64,000 nucleotides of DNA. Origin: Cocos nucifera. Taxonomy: Eukaryota; Streptophyta; Magnoliopsida; Arecales; Arecaceae. The DNA is taken from positions 1,052,083-1,116,082 of the forward strand of contig QRFJ01000058.1 of the NCBI GenBank assembly GCA_006176705.1. The letters are read 5' to 3'. Shown piece by piece: positions 40,018-51,729 of this stretch. The number at the start of each line of letters is the position of its first letter. Within the stretch, counting starts at the first letter, position 1. Both the position numbers and the translations under genes were made by a program. The notes below the pieces were generated by a model. The model ran no database searches, was not told the DNA's origin, and worked only from the letters and a program-made list of their open reading frames with translations.

Positions 40018-43000
40018 TATAAGGATTTATGGTGCTCTCAAGCCTTGGAAGACCACGGAAGGAGCTAGGGTGTTGGCTCTAGGAGATCAGGATGGGTGTG
40101 AGTCCTAGGGTTAGGATAGGAGTTATCCTAGAATGAAGATGCGTGTAGCCCTACACGGACTCGAGATTTAGATGTGAGGAACTTGAGGGATTTGATAGGT
40201 GCTTTAAAGATTTGGGACACAAGGTGGAGTAAAAAATCAAAGCTAGAAGAAGAATCAGTCAAGACAAAGGACTGACACATAGGCGGGCTGGCTCAAATAT
40301 GCAGTCGAGCTGGCTCGAGCTGAGATCGAGCCGACTCGAGGTGCAGTCGAGCCAGCTGTGTCAAGCAGATAGAAGATAGGATTCGGACGAGATGCAGTTG
40401 AGCTAGCTTGGCTTCTAATAGGGCCAACTTGATGATGGCGTACAGAACTAGATGAGATTTTCTATTTAGGTTTAGGATAGGTTTTATCCTAGGATCTTAA
40501 GGCCTGGTTCAATAAGATCTTAAGGGGCCTAACTCATGTATGGATCAAGTTTAGATCCAAGGGATGAGAGAATAGGAGACATGGGTGTACATAGGCTTAG
40601 TGAGTGCTTTCATGTATTGGGCTAGCCTAAGAGAATTTTTCATCTAGAGTTTGGATTTATTAGGATTTATGTGGTATAGCAAAAATCTTAGGATATATAA
40701 ACTCAGGTATTATAACTTTTACAATAAGTGGAATTAGTATAGAGCTTTTATCCCTAACTTTTTCTCTTTAGTTTCAACGCTAAGCCCTAGGTGCCGCCAT
40801 CAACTTTTGCTCTTCTTCATATTTCTGGATTAACATGCAGGTGAAGAAAAATCTTGATTTTTCGAATCAGGTTCGTTCAGATTTGATCGGATCAAGAGAA
40901 AAATTTAAAAATTTTTTCTCATGTATCTAGATCAAATCTGAGATATTTTAGATCTAATTTTATAGATCTAATAAATAAAAATAAAAATAAATTAAATTTG
41001 ATTTAATTTATACCTTGATGCTGGGTAATCAGATTATTCTTTGATGATCCTACTGATTGTCTGAAGTTCTAGATCTAGCCATGCAAGCGCTTGGCCTCTA
41101 TCGATATCCACTCTAGCTAAATCTAGAGATCTTCTCCTTCTTTATTATCTCTCCAAATATCAGATCTGGATCTAATTTGGAGGATCTTCAAAACTTCTTT
41201 CAAAGATCTGCAGTCATCTCTAGAGCAGTGCTGCCTTCTTCCTTTCTCGTCAGCTTTTTCTTACCTGGATCGCACCAAACTGGAGCCCAACTTTTCTTGA
41301 ACATAGAGAGGAGAGAGAGGACCAGAAGATGGCATGAAGGAGGGAGAGGGGCAGTCTTGGAGCATGGCTAAGAGAGAACTCTATCAAAGTTGGGCGCAAA
41401 CAGGGTTTATATAGACCTTGCTACGCCATGTAGTGCCACATCATCCTGGCCAATCATGTTGCTTCATGCAATCAGATCTAAATTTGATTGATGGAATAAC
41501 ATCACCTGATCCAATTAGATGAGAGTCCTACTAATTCATCCTTAGATGGTACCAAAGACTGGTCAAAGTCTATAGCTAGGGGCCATCTAAGTAGAATCCA
41601 AGAAGCAACCTGGAGTTCCATCCGTATAGGACTCCAAGTATCCCTATCCATGGGTGCATGCCTCCCTAGGCGTGCACCCCCTCCCTTTCTAATTTCTAGC
41701 AAGGAGACAAGCTCCTATCTATTCTCCTATAGGTGTATGACACATGGGCAGATGTCTAAGTGTTAAAGGTCAATATTTGACCAAAGTCAAAGGCAAGAAT
41801 AGCAGATGATGGAAATTGGCAGGTGTTGTCTTAAATTTATCTTATAAATTAAGACAATTCTTTTTTGATATGGACAAACTCTAGTCAGACCAAGTAAAGG
41901 TACCTGAGTGAGCACAAACATATTTGGCTTAGTCAAGATAACTTTTAATGATAGTAGAAGAAGAATATTAGGCTCAATCATGTGCTAGCATGATTTCCTT
42001 AAACCTAATTGAATCTTATTCAAATCAATTAAACTGGGTTAGTCCAATTGATGATATCCAGATCCAAATCCTTATTTATATGACCTAGTTAGGTTTAATT
42101 CTATATGATAATGGGATATGTCATGATCTCTATCATCGACATCATCGAAACTTCTTTCGATAGATCAGAACTCTTCTAATTCAGACAATTAGAATGATCG
42201 ATCATCTAAATCATTCTAATTGCTCCTAAAATCCATCAGTGACATCTAGCAGTATATGGTGGTAACCCATCAAAACTAAAAATAAATCTCTTGGTGCAGC
42301 TACTTGTATGATTAAGTTCTTTTATCTTGAGCCCCAATCGGATTAGGATTAAAGTGAACTCGTCAAACTCTAATTTCTATCATATGATTTAATCATTCGA
42401 TTCAAGTCCGATGTGAAAATCTTAATAAAAACTCTTTCTATTATTTTACTCTACCATAGCCATGGGCTTATGAACTTGATTCTCATGATCATCATAGGAC
42501 TTCTCCTCATCTACCAAGGTAGATAGATTCCCTCTTGGTGCAATCCAATTTCTACAATGAACATGCTATAGCCAACATACATCTCAGGATTTCAAATGGC
42601 TAGGAGACTAAGTTACAGTATAGTCAAACTATAACACCCTTAAGGTAAACTACCGATGCACCTCAGGTCAAAGAATCAGACACACCACTGTAGCTTCGAG
42701 TCAGTCATCGATGAGAAGGTAGACTTTCTTATGACTGCTCGAGGTGGTCATGCTCAGTATCCTCGTTCTCTAACGAGTATCTATACTCTCACTCCAGTGT
42801 CTCTACACCGTAGACTCAAGATTCATCTACTATGAAGAAGCGATTATACACTAATCTTTTGGATTAATTACCATCCTCATGATGATCCTACGGTCAGGAG
42901 CATTTTATGAGTTAATAATAAAAATTTTTATTTTAAATTTTTAACTCTTGAAAATAAAAATTATCATTATCATTAACTCAAAAAATGTATCACAGACACT

Positions 43001-43215
43001 AAATATATATTTATAATAAAAAATAATTTATTTTATTATTTATAGTCAAAATTATAATTTTATCCTTAGAAGTATATTACAAGTATCAGCCAATTCTGGC
43101 TTCTAGGGCACACATATCTAACAGCAGATTCATGCAAGAGATCAGATCTAAGACTATGGTTTCGAGCAGCTATAGGTACAATAATTGGTATCAGAGTAGT
43201 ACTATTGTTTCAATA
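40018..43215 (+). repeat. 3' LTR of the gag-only element, interrupted
   Basis: It is 40018-40841 plus 43129-43215, with a solo LTR and its target duplication between. Once the insert is set aside, the two parts line up with the 5' LTR and give about 911 bp. Both LTRs carry the CAGTCGAGCCAGCTC-type repeats. Confidence 0.82.
40842..43123 (-). mobile_element. Solo LTR of a Copia-type element
   Basis: Read on the minus strand it starts TGTTAGATATGTGTGCC and ends TTTTCTTCA, so it has TG...CA ends. It is bordered by GCAGG (40837-40841) and GCAGA (43124-43128), a 5 bp target duplication with one change. No gag or pol is present, so LTR-LTR recombination probably removed the interior. At 2282 bp it is similar in length to the Copia LTR at 5239-7732 and shares a GAGACACTGG word with it, so the families may be related. 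Confidence 0.75.
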
Positions 43216-44074
43216 AGAGAGGTTATGAATTTTGAATCTTAGTTTATAAATTAAATTAATATTTTTTATATTTCTAATAAACTAATCAATTGTTATAGCT
43301 GATGAGAGAGGGGGTGATGCCCACCCATAGCACCATCTTTCGATCTAGTCGTACGGATAAGAAAGGCATGTCGATGAATACCGTGATTGAAAGAATTTTT
43401 ATAAGTTATAAATAGGATATTAGTATAATTAGTATTATAACATTTTTTATGAAATTTTATTTGAATTTGCAATTATAGAAGTATTTAGACATGCTCGACA
43501 CCTCTGGCCCCCATGACCATCTATCTTAGGTCTTGGGCCTGAGCACTCTAGGAGGATCTGATGCAGGCTCGAGCATACGTCGATGAGCTACTAGTCTGAG
43601 GTGAGCATCTATTCACATACTTTTAGTATCATCAGTCGAAAGTAGCTTGATGAGACATTGGCACATGCAGCTCAGGCTAGGGAGCAGGCTGCTTAGGCCA
43701 GGGAGCAGGTTGCTCAGCTATAGGGCATCATGACCACTATGCTGATGAGGCTTAGCACGTATTTTAGAGCTAACTTCATGGGCCTTGAGGACATGTTGGC
43801 AAGCATTTTAGCTTCAGTCTCTCCATCTCGAGCTCCAGCTCCTCTAGCTAGTGATCCATCTTCTCTCGATGATGATGACTTAGATGTAGATTTAGCAAAC
43901 TTTTAATATATATATTTTTAAAAATATTATAATAAATTTTATTTAGTAATAAAAGTTGAGCATTTTAGAAATATTCTTATGTTTATAATATTTTCTTATG
44001 TTATATATTAAACTATATTTATCAATTAAAAAAATAAAAATTAAAAAATTTATATTTTTTTATTATTCAAAACC

Positions 44075-44488
44075 TATGACAGCAGTTGTGAAATCACTGC
44101 CATAGGCATGCCAAATAACATGCGAACCATTGCCATGGATCTATAACAGAGGTTGGTCAACCGCTGTCATAGGATTCTATGGTAGCGGTTCATGAACCAC
44201 TACTATTGGCCCCTATTGTAGTGGTTTAATAACTGCTTCCATAATTCCTCTATTGCAGTGATTCTGAACCACTGCCATAGATAACCTATGGCAGCGGTTA
44301 TGATAACCACTGCCATAGGTTATCTATGATAGTAATTATGATAACCACTATAAAAACTACTGCCATAGGCTTATGATGATGGCCACAATGGCAGCGGTTA
44401 GCTAACTGCTATTATAAGCTATAGCAGCAGTTTTTTTAGCTACGACAGTGGTTGTGAATCACTACCGTAGCCTTTTTCTGTAGTAGTG
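44075..44488 (+). repeat. CACTA right subterminal repeats and terminus
   Basis: A dense run of TATGGCAGCGGTTATGATAACCACTGCCATAG-type inverted words ends in CTGTAGTAGTG, the inverted terminal repeat. Confidence 0.88.
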
Positions 44489-44491
44489 TTA

Positions 44492-45460
44492 TTTATTTAT
44501 TTATTTTAAAAAATCTATGATTTATTTTTTGATAGAATTATTTTTGAATTAATTAATTAATTAATTAAAGGTTTCTTAAAGAATGGAAGAAGAAGAAGGT
44601 TGAAGCCCTCCTCCTCCTATCACGATGGCCAGACTCTAGTCAACCTCCGATTGCTATGGGGACAAGTCAATTGCAAGTCCGATAGAGTGCAGCATAGGTG
44701 AACTCTCCTCTGTTCAACCTGTTAGGGAAGATCCTCATCATTTAGCTGACAATTTTCCTCTTCCATCATTTGGCTAAGTTCAAGATGGTGGCTTTCCTCT
44801 CGGTCGAGACCCGAAAAGGATGCTGAAAATTGGTCTAAATCAGAAAGATGAATCCTAATCGGCAATTAACTGAATAGGATCAGAAAGGTAGCACCGACCA
44901 TCTTAGACGGTATCTCGCCGATTGAAGGACAATCAATATACGAAAGTCGGCCTTCAACCGACTATCTACTCGAATTCTCACCAACTAGATGCCCATCATA
45001 ATCGATATTTTACCGATTTAGTAAAATGTTCGACATTCGACAGACTACATCCTCGAATTCTTGTCGAGTAACAGAATCAACGACTGTTATCTGACAAAGA
45101 TGTTAACTATTCTTAAATGAGCGGCCCATCACTCCATATTAACGGCAGTCAATGAGGTAACTGCTCCTTAAATGTCATAACTCTCACATTCCGAATATTT
45201 AGGGATAAGATAACCGTATTTCTCATCCTATAAATATCAGTAAGCTAGGAAAACCTGGTAAGCTTCTGAGAGATAACCCTTTGCTCTTGTCTTTGCCGCA
45301 TTAAGCTATTCCTTTTCTCTTACTAACTTAAGCATCAAAGGATCCTCTGCTAGACAACTTTTGGCAAGAGGACTTTCCTTTTTGCAAGTCCACTATCACT
45401 CATCGTGCAGACACGCCACTCAGCTCCTGATTGACTAAGCAATCGGAGGAAGATGGCAAC
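44492..45460 (+). repeat. Copia leader remnant and Tat-type gypsy LTR fragment
   Basis: Just after the CACTA, the host Copia leader resumes. From about 44780 the sequence looks like a gypsy LTR: CCGACT/TCGGCC words, a TATA-like CCTATAAATATC at 45229-45240, and the block ACTTAAGCATCAAAGGATCCTC at 45326-45347. That block also occurs in the LTR at 9226-9962. Borders are unresolved. Confidence 0.4.
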
Positions 45461-47254
45461 ACAACCAATAAAAAAAAAGAAGAAAGAGGAAGAAGCCATC
45501 GGATCTTGTTTGATGGCAGTTGTCCTCTCAAGCACCAACATAAATGGTGCTTTGAGGCATTGGAGATGGTGGCAATCCATCGATCCAATCTTCTTTGGTA
45601 GCCGCCAACCAATCTTTCGAGGGGAGGAGAGTCGGGTTTATGATTTTCCCCCATTGATCTCCCATCAAGTACAATCACATATCGCCGACTAACCGATGGT
45701 TGGGATGATGGTCATAGGCCAACCGCCGATGGTTGTGGTCAACCAATGACTCACCAGTGGTGATTAGGAGATGGGATTGTCGGCCGTGGAGGGTTTGATG
45801 GAGTAATCCAAAAAAATCAGAGGAAGAAGATAGGGAAGGGTTTTTGGTTTGCGGGTTTCGAGTCTCAATCGGATCCAGTATTTTATAGTTAAAATCCGGA
45901 TCCATCAAGTAAACTAATTAGGCTTTTGATAATTGACTGAAGTAAACCAAATTGAGTTGGTTCAATCTGGTTAAGAAGATTTTGTAATCAAGCCCCTGAC
46001 AAAGTATATATTCAATTATGGTTCTTTTCAATAGTTGACTGAAATAGCTTAAGTTGGTTCAAGGGACTTTTGCAATTTAGTTTCTAATAATGTAACTAAT
46101 TCGATAAAGATACATATAAAATTGCACTTTGGCTCTTATGATAGAGTTTATTATAAAAAGATCTTTGAATTATTATTTAGACCCCATAATAAACTTAATT
46201 ACATAAAGATCCTCTAAAAATTATGATAATATCCCTATTATAAGGTTTTGTTGCATAAAAATGTAAATTTGCACATTATATAATTAATTTATTTGCTATT
46301 TGATTTGTTTATATGTAAATAAAGAATTACTGACCTATTATCATATTCTTAATGATATGTTCAATGATACATTAAAGTTAGTGAGTTTATTATATTCAGA
46401 AGTAGCCACAACATCCTACATATAGTAGACACTACATAAAGACTATAAAATAAAATAATAGCATATGAACAAAATTATAATTAAGTTATAAAAATAATTT
46501 ACTTTACCTATAAGGAGTGATTATTTTTATGATTTAATTGAAATAAGATGATAATTTAGATATTAAGGATTGAATTTTTTCTAGATCTGTAAATATGAAA
46601 ATTTACTATTTCTTGATATCTATATTACTGATTTTATTAATAAAGTATTAGTAAATTCTATGCACGATGCACCTCTGTCCATAGGAAGGTTAGAATTTAC
46701 TACTAAAATAATATTGATTATTTCAAATTATAGTTTAATTAGTCTCATTATTTGATGATAAAGTGAGCATATGTTATTTACGGTATTAATTTTCATAATT
46801 ATTATTAGTAGCATATAAAAATTTTATTCTTAATGGATTAAGTTTCATGAAATAAAGAGAGAAAAATAATGCTCACATTAGGATGTATTAACCTTGATCT
46901 GGTGTATCAAGTGGATGAACTTTTACTACCTATGGAAAGTACATCAAAATAGAAGAGCTTCTTAAGAAATGTGAGCCTTTCAATATATTCAGTTTACTTT
47001 ACAAGAAATTTAACTTAATATGGCATATAAAAAGGATCCTTTCCTTCGGCTCACAAGACATATTTTTTTATATGTAGTAGAGCAGAAATTAGTAAGCTCT
47101 AATAAGACATAGGCCGACATTCGTGAGTGTATTATGTAGATGAGCAATATCACAACATAGTTATCTAATATTAAAGTTTTTATATCAATTTTTTTTTAGT
47201 TCACTTTGTTCTCCCTTTTTTTTCCATCAAATTGATCTCTTTAAGATCTCTTAC
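45461..47254. other. Spacer, no gene recognised
   Basis: 45461-45920 is moderately GC-rich, with short chance frames and CCGATGGTTG words. 45920-47254 is AT-rich with no terminus, repeat or frame that I can support. Confidence 0.45.
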
Positions 47255-47525
47255 AGTATACACAGTAAAAAATGGATAGTTAATGAATTATTGACCAAAT
47301 GTATGCAAGTGAAGAAAAAATTGAGTCAGGAGAAGATAGAGAGTGTGAACTATTTTTTCACATCAAGTTTGTGAAAAAATAGGTAAAGAAAATGGCATAC
47401 CCAAGGTACCTAAGCAAAAAAGAAAGAAGCATTTATTGTGGCATTAGGTGAGGCCATTAATAAGATTGTCAAATGCTTGTTCTGTAAAAAGATAGAATAC
47501 TTAAAGAAAAACTTTATGAAGTATG
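47255..47525 (+). pseudogene. Copia gag tail fragment with zinc knuckle
   Basis: A short frame reads KCLFCKKIEYLKKN at ~47485-47520. This matches a Copia zinc knuckle (C-x2-C-x4-H-x4-C) in which His and the last Cys are changed. It is cut by the LTR that starts at 47526. Confidence 0.4.
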
Positions 47526-48527
47526 TGTTGGAGTTGGTGTGGTGCTTCCAAGTTTTGGGAGGCCACGAGAGGAGTCAGGATGTTGGCTTAGGGAGACTAG
47601 GATAAGTATGGTCTTAGGGCTAGGAAAGGAGTGGTCCTAGAGTGGAGGTGGCATGTAGTTTTTCATAAGTTTGAGGTTCAAGTGTTGAGGATCTTGAGGG
47701 GCATAGTTGGTACTCTAGAGACTTGAGGACACAAGATGGAGTTAGAAACCCGAGCCAAGATTGAAGATTGTAGGAAAGAAGCAGTTTCAGGATCTTAGTT
47801 GACTCATACTGAGACTGGATCGACTAAGTTTAAGGTGTATTGACCCAGTCCAGAGATTGGTCGACTATATCTTAGAGAAAAGGCCAGACAGAAAGTTGTG
47901 TTTTGAAAGTTTCAGGCTAGAATGGAGGTGAGTTGACTCAGTACTTTTATGAGTTGACTCAGTCATAGATGAGTCGACTCAATCTAAGATTGGATCGACT
48001 CAGTGTCACGGGTAGGGCTGACAGATTTTTCATTTGGAGCTAGGGTCTAGTTTGATCCTAGGTATCTTAAGACCTGGATTAATAAGGTCTAAAGAGGGTT
48101 AATTCATGTATGGATCAGGTTTGGATCCTTGGAGATGAGAGCATGCAAACCATGGGTGTACATGAGTTTGGATGAGTGCTTTTATGTATTATGTTAGCTA
48201 GAAAAGTTTTTAGTAGGGCATATTGGCTATATATTTATACATAGATTGTATTAGAATTTCATGATATAGTGGAATACGGATCTTTTCTCCCTAAAAGATC
48301 TTTCTCTCTCTTTCTTTCTTTCTCTAGTATTGCCGCCTCAAGGTTCCATGAAGAAGGGGTGCCTCCCTCAAGCCCTAGAAGGGAGAAGCCCCATCATAGC
48401 ACCTAGAGATTGGTGCTAGTGTTTGCTGCCTTCAGAGGGCAGATTTATCGCAAATCTCCTCAGGTCCATGCATAGCATCAATGGTTCACAATATGATATT
48501 GGTGAGGTACCATGGTTTTTTCTAACA
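47526..48527 (+). repeat. LTR related to the gag-only element's LTR, with primer site
   Basis: It starts TGTTGGAGTTGGTGTGGTGC and ends TTTTCTAACA. CGGTATCAGAGCTTGG at 48530-48545 is an initiator-Met type primer site. The first ~200 bp match the LTR at 37423. The centre instead holds repeats of GAGTCGACTCAGT-type words (47800-48010). Confidence 0.7.
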
Positions 48528-48819
48528 ATCGGTATCAGAGCTTGGTGGAGCGTGAAAAGAAAGGAGACGTCATATGAATGAATTTAGAAATTTGCATTTC
48601 TATTCCATGGTATATCTTAGATCTGTAAGGATGTGTGGTGCACCTAAGCTTTGGAGGGCCACAAGAGGAGCCAGGGTGTTGGCTCTAGGAGATTAGGATG
48701 ATATGAGTCTTAGAGATAGGACAGGAGTTGTCCTAGGGTGAAGGCGATGTGTAGCCCTGCACGGGCTCGAGGTTCAGGTGTGATGATCTTGAGAGACTTG
48801 GTAGGTGCTTTGAAGATCT
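48528..48819 (+). repeat. Short interior plus truncated second LTR
   Basis: After ~99 bp, a second LTR copy begins TGTAAGGATGTGTGGTGC at 48627 and follows the other copies until about 48819. There the SIRE-type LTR starts and the homology stops. The 99 bp interior holds no coding sequence. Confidence 0.6.
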
Positions 48820-50044
48820 AATATTACTCTAAGAATTGATTTTAATTATTATAAAATATTTAAAAAAATTACTAATAAATTTGGCTTGGAAAAAGATTTA
48901 TTGTATTTCAGAGATAAAATCATAATTTTATCAAGTTTTGATTCGAAAAACTCAAAAGTAAGAACAAAAGATTTATAATCTATTGAAGGTAATTTCATAT
49001 TTTTTAAATTTTTAAATTAAAAGAAAATTAATTTTTAAGAAAAAGATCGACCCTAGGTCGACTTCTATCAAAAGGGGCTGAATGACATGCATTTTCTGGC
49101 CGGCATGCTCAAAGGGGTTGACCTCTAGGTCGTCCCCTATGCTAGGAGTTGACCTCTGCTATTTCAAAGGACAAAATACAAAACATGAGGTTTTTTTATT
49201 TTCTATCATAGAGATCGACTCGGGGTCGACCCCTGCAATGGAAAAACTCTGCAAGGACTATTTTTTAGTCTATTTTGGTTGCATTTAATATACATTTAAA
49301 GTCCACCAATAGCTCAAATCCTATCCAGATTTTTCTCTAACACTTATTGAAGATATAAAGACCTAAAAATGAGGAAAGAAAAAAAATTCAAGCATTCATT
49401 TCAGTCCTAAGCAAAAAGTCCTCTTCAAGCAAAGAAGCTTTCATTTTAAGCTCATCAATCCCTCAAAAGCTCATTCAAATCTTCAACAATCTTGAGAAAA
49501 ATCAAAAAAGCTTTCTCTTTGTTGTGTAAAATGTTCTTAAAGCTTTTGTTTGGTCATTTTGATTTGAGTTATATTTATTGATATTAACTCTTATTCTCTG
49601 CTCTTTGAGTTGTTTTAAGTTTTAAAAGGGCTCCAAAACTTAGAAAAGTTGATCCTAACCTTGAATAGGAATGTATTGGGTTGGCTTGTACTCAAAAAAT
49701 AAGTGTTCTAACTTGGGATGGCTAGGGTTGAAAGTTTTCAATATTGTATTCAGTTTGAATATGTTTAGTGAATTTAAACTTTCAAGTAGGAGCTTGAGCA
49801 GTGGATGTAGGTACAAGGATAGCACCGAACCACTATAAACCTTATTTATTTATGGTGTGCTTGTCTTCTCTCTATCTTTACTTTGTTATATACTTGTTCT
49901 CTTGATATTCACTTCTTCTCTATACTTAAAACACCTATCACATATTACTTGCATATCATCATATAATCTTTATAACTCTAAATTAGCTTTAAAATTTTGA
50001 AAATCCAATTCACCCCCCCTCTTAGGTTGCATAGCTAAGCAACA
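48820..50044 (+). repeat. 5' LTR of the SIRE element
   Basis: It ends CTAAGCAACA at 50044, directly before TGGTATCAGAG. The start is placed where homology to the truncated LTR stops and is uncertain. Inside are repeats of AGGTCGACYYCT/GGGTCGACCCCT words (49050-49235). Confidence 0.6.
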
Positions 50045-50046
50045 AG

Positions 50047-50065
50047 TGGTATCAGAGTTTGGTGC
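50047..50065 (+). other. Primer-binding site (initiator-Met tRNA type)
   Basis: TGGTATCAGAGTTTGGTGC, two bases after the LTR end. Its first 11 bases match the complement of the 3' end of plant initiator-methionine tRNA. Confidence 0.85.
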
Positions 50066-50107
50066 TCTAATCCTATTTTGATTTAACCATCAAAGAGTTA
50101 AAGATCT

Positions 50108-51700
50108 ATGACAACTCAAGTTGGTATTTCACTAGTCGAGGGGCAGTTCACAAACTGACCTCCACTTTTCAATAGATCAAACTATACCTATTGAAAAGCT
50201 CGGATGAAAATTTTTATCCAAACACTTGACTATGATATGTGGAGTATCATAGTTAATGGACCTTACACACCCATCAAGATAATCGATGGTGCAGAATCAA
50301 CCAAACTCAAAAGAGAAGAGGATGAAGTTGATAAGAAAATGGCTCAGCTCAATGCTAAAGCCATGAATGTTTTGTATTATGCTTTAGATGCTAATGAATT
50401 CAATCGCATTTTAACATGTATATAAGCTAAGAAAATATGGGATAGGTTAGAAGTAACACATGAAGGCACTAATCAACTTAAGAAGTCAAAAATTAACATG
50501 CTTGTGCATAAATATGAACTCTTTAAAATGGAGCATGATGAATCTATAACTAAAATATTTACTCATTTTATGGATATTATTAATGGTCTAAAAAGTCTTG
50601 ATAAGTCTTATTCTAATAGCGATTTTGTTAGAAAGATTCTTAAATCTTTATCAAGGACTTAGGAGGCCAAAGTGACTGTAATCCAAGAAGCTAAAAATCT
50701 GAATGTTTTATCCTTGAAGGAGCTTCTAGGATCGCTGATGACACACGAAATAAACATGAAACAATATTGAGAAGAAGATGTCAATAAAAAGAAGACAATT
50801 ACCCTCAAATCCATCACTCAACAAAATAAGGAATTTGATGAAATAGAAAATGAAAAACAAGATGAAGAATTAGCCCTTATCACTAGAAAGTTCAAAAGAT
50901 TTTTGAAGAAGAGAAAACAAGGGATGAGGAAGAGGCCACCTACAAAAGGGAAGCATAGCAAGAAAAAGGATAAGGAGTAGCCTCTTATTTGTTATGAATG
51001 TAAGAAGCCAGGTACTTTAGGTCTGAATGTCTACAACTTAAAAAGAATCTCAAAATGTACAAGAAAAATGCTATGGTAGCTACATGGAATGATAGTAATG
51101 AGTCAAGCTCTGAAAAAGAAGAGGTTCCTGAACAAGCCAACTTATGCCTTATGGCACATGAAAATGAAGTAAATGTTGAAATCTCAAATGAATTTACTTT
51201 TGAAGAACTTTAAGAAGCCTTTTATGATTTAGTAGATGATTTAAAGAAGTTAGGAGCTAAAAATAAAGAACTCAAATTAAAGAATCAATCCTTACTAGCT
51301 AAAAGAAAATGAAAGTATTTTAAGTGAAAAACTAGCTTTAACTCAAGAGAATCTAAATTTAAAAAATAAAATTGACAAGTTAAAATCAATAGTAGAAAAA
51401 TTTATTTTAAGTTTAAATAAACTTCATATGATACTTAAAAATCAAAAAACCGTTTATGATAAAGCCGGCCTAGGCTATAACCCCCTAAGAAAATAAAAAT
51501 TTTTGAAAAATATTTTTATAAAGTTATAAAGCAATAAATTTTTAAATGTTACTTGCTTTAAATATGGTAAATTAGGACACAAATCTTATACATGTTTTTC
51601 TAACAATTCAAATATAAAGAAAGTATGGATTCCAAAAGAAACTATTGTGATTAACCTTAAAGGATCCAAGAAAACTTGGATATCTAAAGTAAAGACTTAA
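50108..51700 (+). pseudogene. SIRE gag (nucleocapsid) remnant
   Basis: An ATG at 50108 opens MTTQVGISLVEG. Two TGG-to-TGA-type stops follow at codons where the family has Trp. The core (RMKIFIQTLDYDMWSI, KIWDRLEVTHEGT, KELLGSLMTHEI) runs in one frame with further stops. A first zinc knuckle at ~50990-51030 (CYECKKPG) has lost its His, and a second at ~51548-51590 (CFKYGKLGHKSYTC) has Tyr for its second Cys. A Lys-rich coiled-coil-like stretch lies between (51230-51480). Confidence 0.8.
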
Positions 51701-51729
51701 TTTTGTATGTAGGTGTATCTTACATCTAA

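Larger units (their letters stand above)
37423..43215 (+). mobile_element. Gag-only LTR retrotransposon (TR-GAG-like Copia derivative)
   Basis: LTRs 37423-38369 and 40018-43215 (the latter split by a solo LTR), flanked by the target duplication AGAGA (37418-37422 and 43216-43220). The interior is only 1648 bp: primer site TTGGTATTAGAGCTCG at 38371-38386, a gag ORF with zinc knuckle, ~550 bp of unassigned sequence, and the purine tract CAAGATGGAGA. No protease, integrase or RT is seen. It would need enzymes from a full Copia relative. Confidence 0.85.
36372..43905 (+). pseudogene. CACTA ORF, Ptta/En/Spm (Transposase_24)-like, split by an LTR element
   Basis: An ATG at 36372 starts a Ser/Thr/Pro-rich N-terminus (to ~36618), then a GT...AG intron (36619-36700). 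The next exon has HVWNHQHQMMVEYDAEER. A further exon from ~37031 has SDHERTRDARLKKIEELYQ and, at ~37330-37420, an NRIA.KYMHTLDRESIASRV block typical of plant En/Spm-associated proteins. At 37422 an LTR element interrupts it. After 43221 the same protein type resumes (around 43300-43400, TDKKGMSMNTVIE) and ends with an acidic tail (SLDDDDLDVDLANF) and stop at 43905. Several in-frame stops are present. These proteins bind subterminal repeats in known elements. Confidence 0.7.
33282..44488 (+). mobile_element. CACTA (En/Spm, CMC) DNA transposon, non-autonomous, with nested insertions
   Basis: The left end CACTACTATAGAA and the inverted right end CACTACTACAGAA match at 12 of 13 bases and are bordered by the 3 bp target duplication TTA (33279-33281 and 44489-44491). 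Both ends carry many subterminal repeats of the GCAGCGGTTA/TAACCGCTGC type. The only ORF is a broken Ptta/En/Spm-type protein; no TNP2 transposase is visible. Total 11,207 bp, of which about 5.8 kb is a later LTR element. Confidence 0.92.

Noticed and set aside
45350..45908. Overlapping frames of 75-92 codons on both strands
   Set aside because: No domain or start context; they straddle an LTR fragment end.
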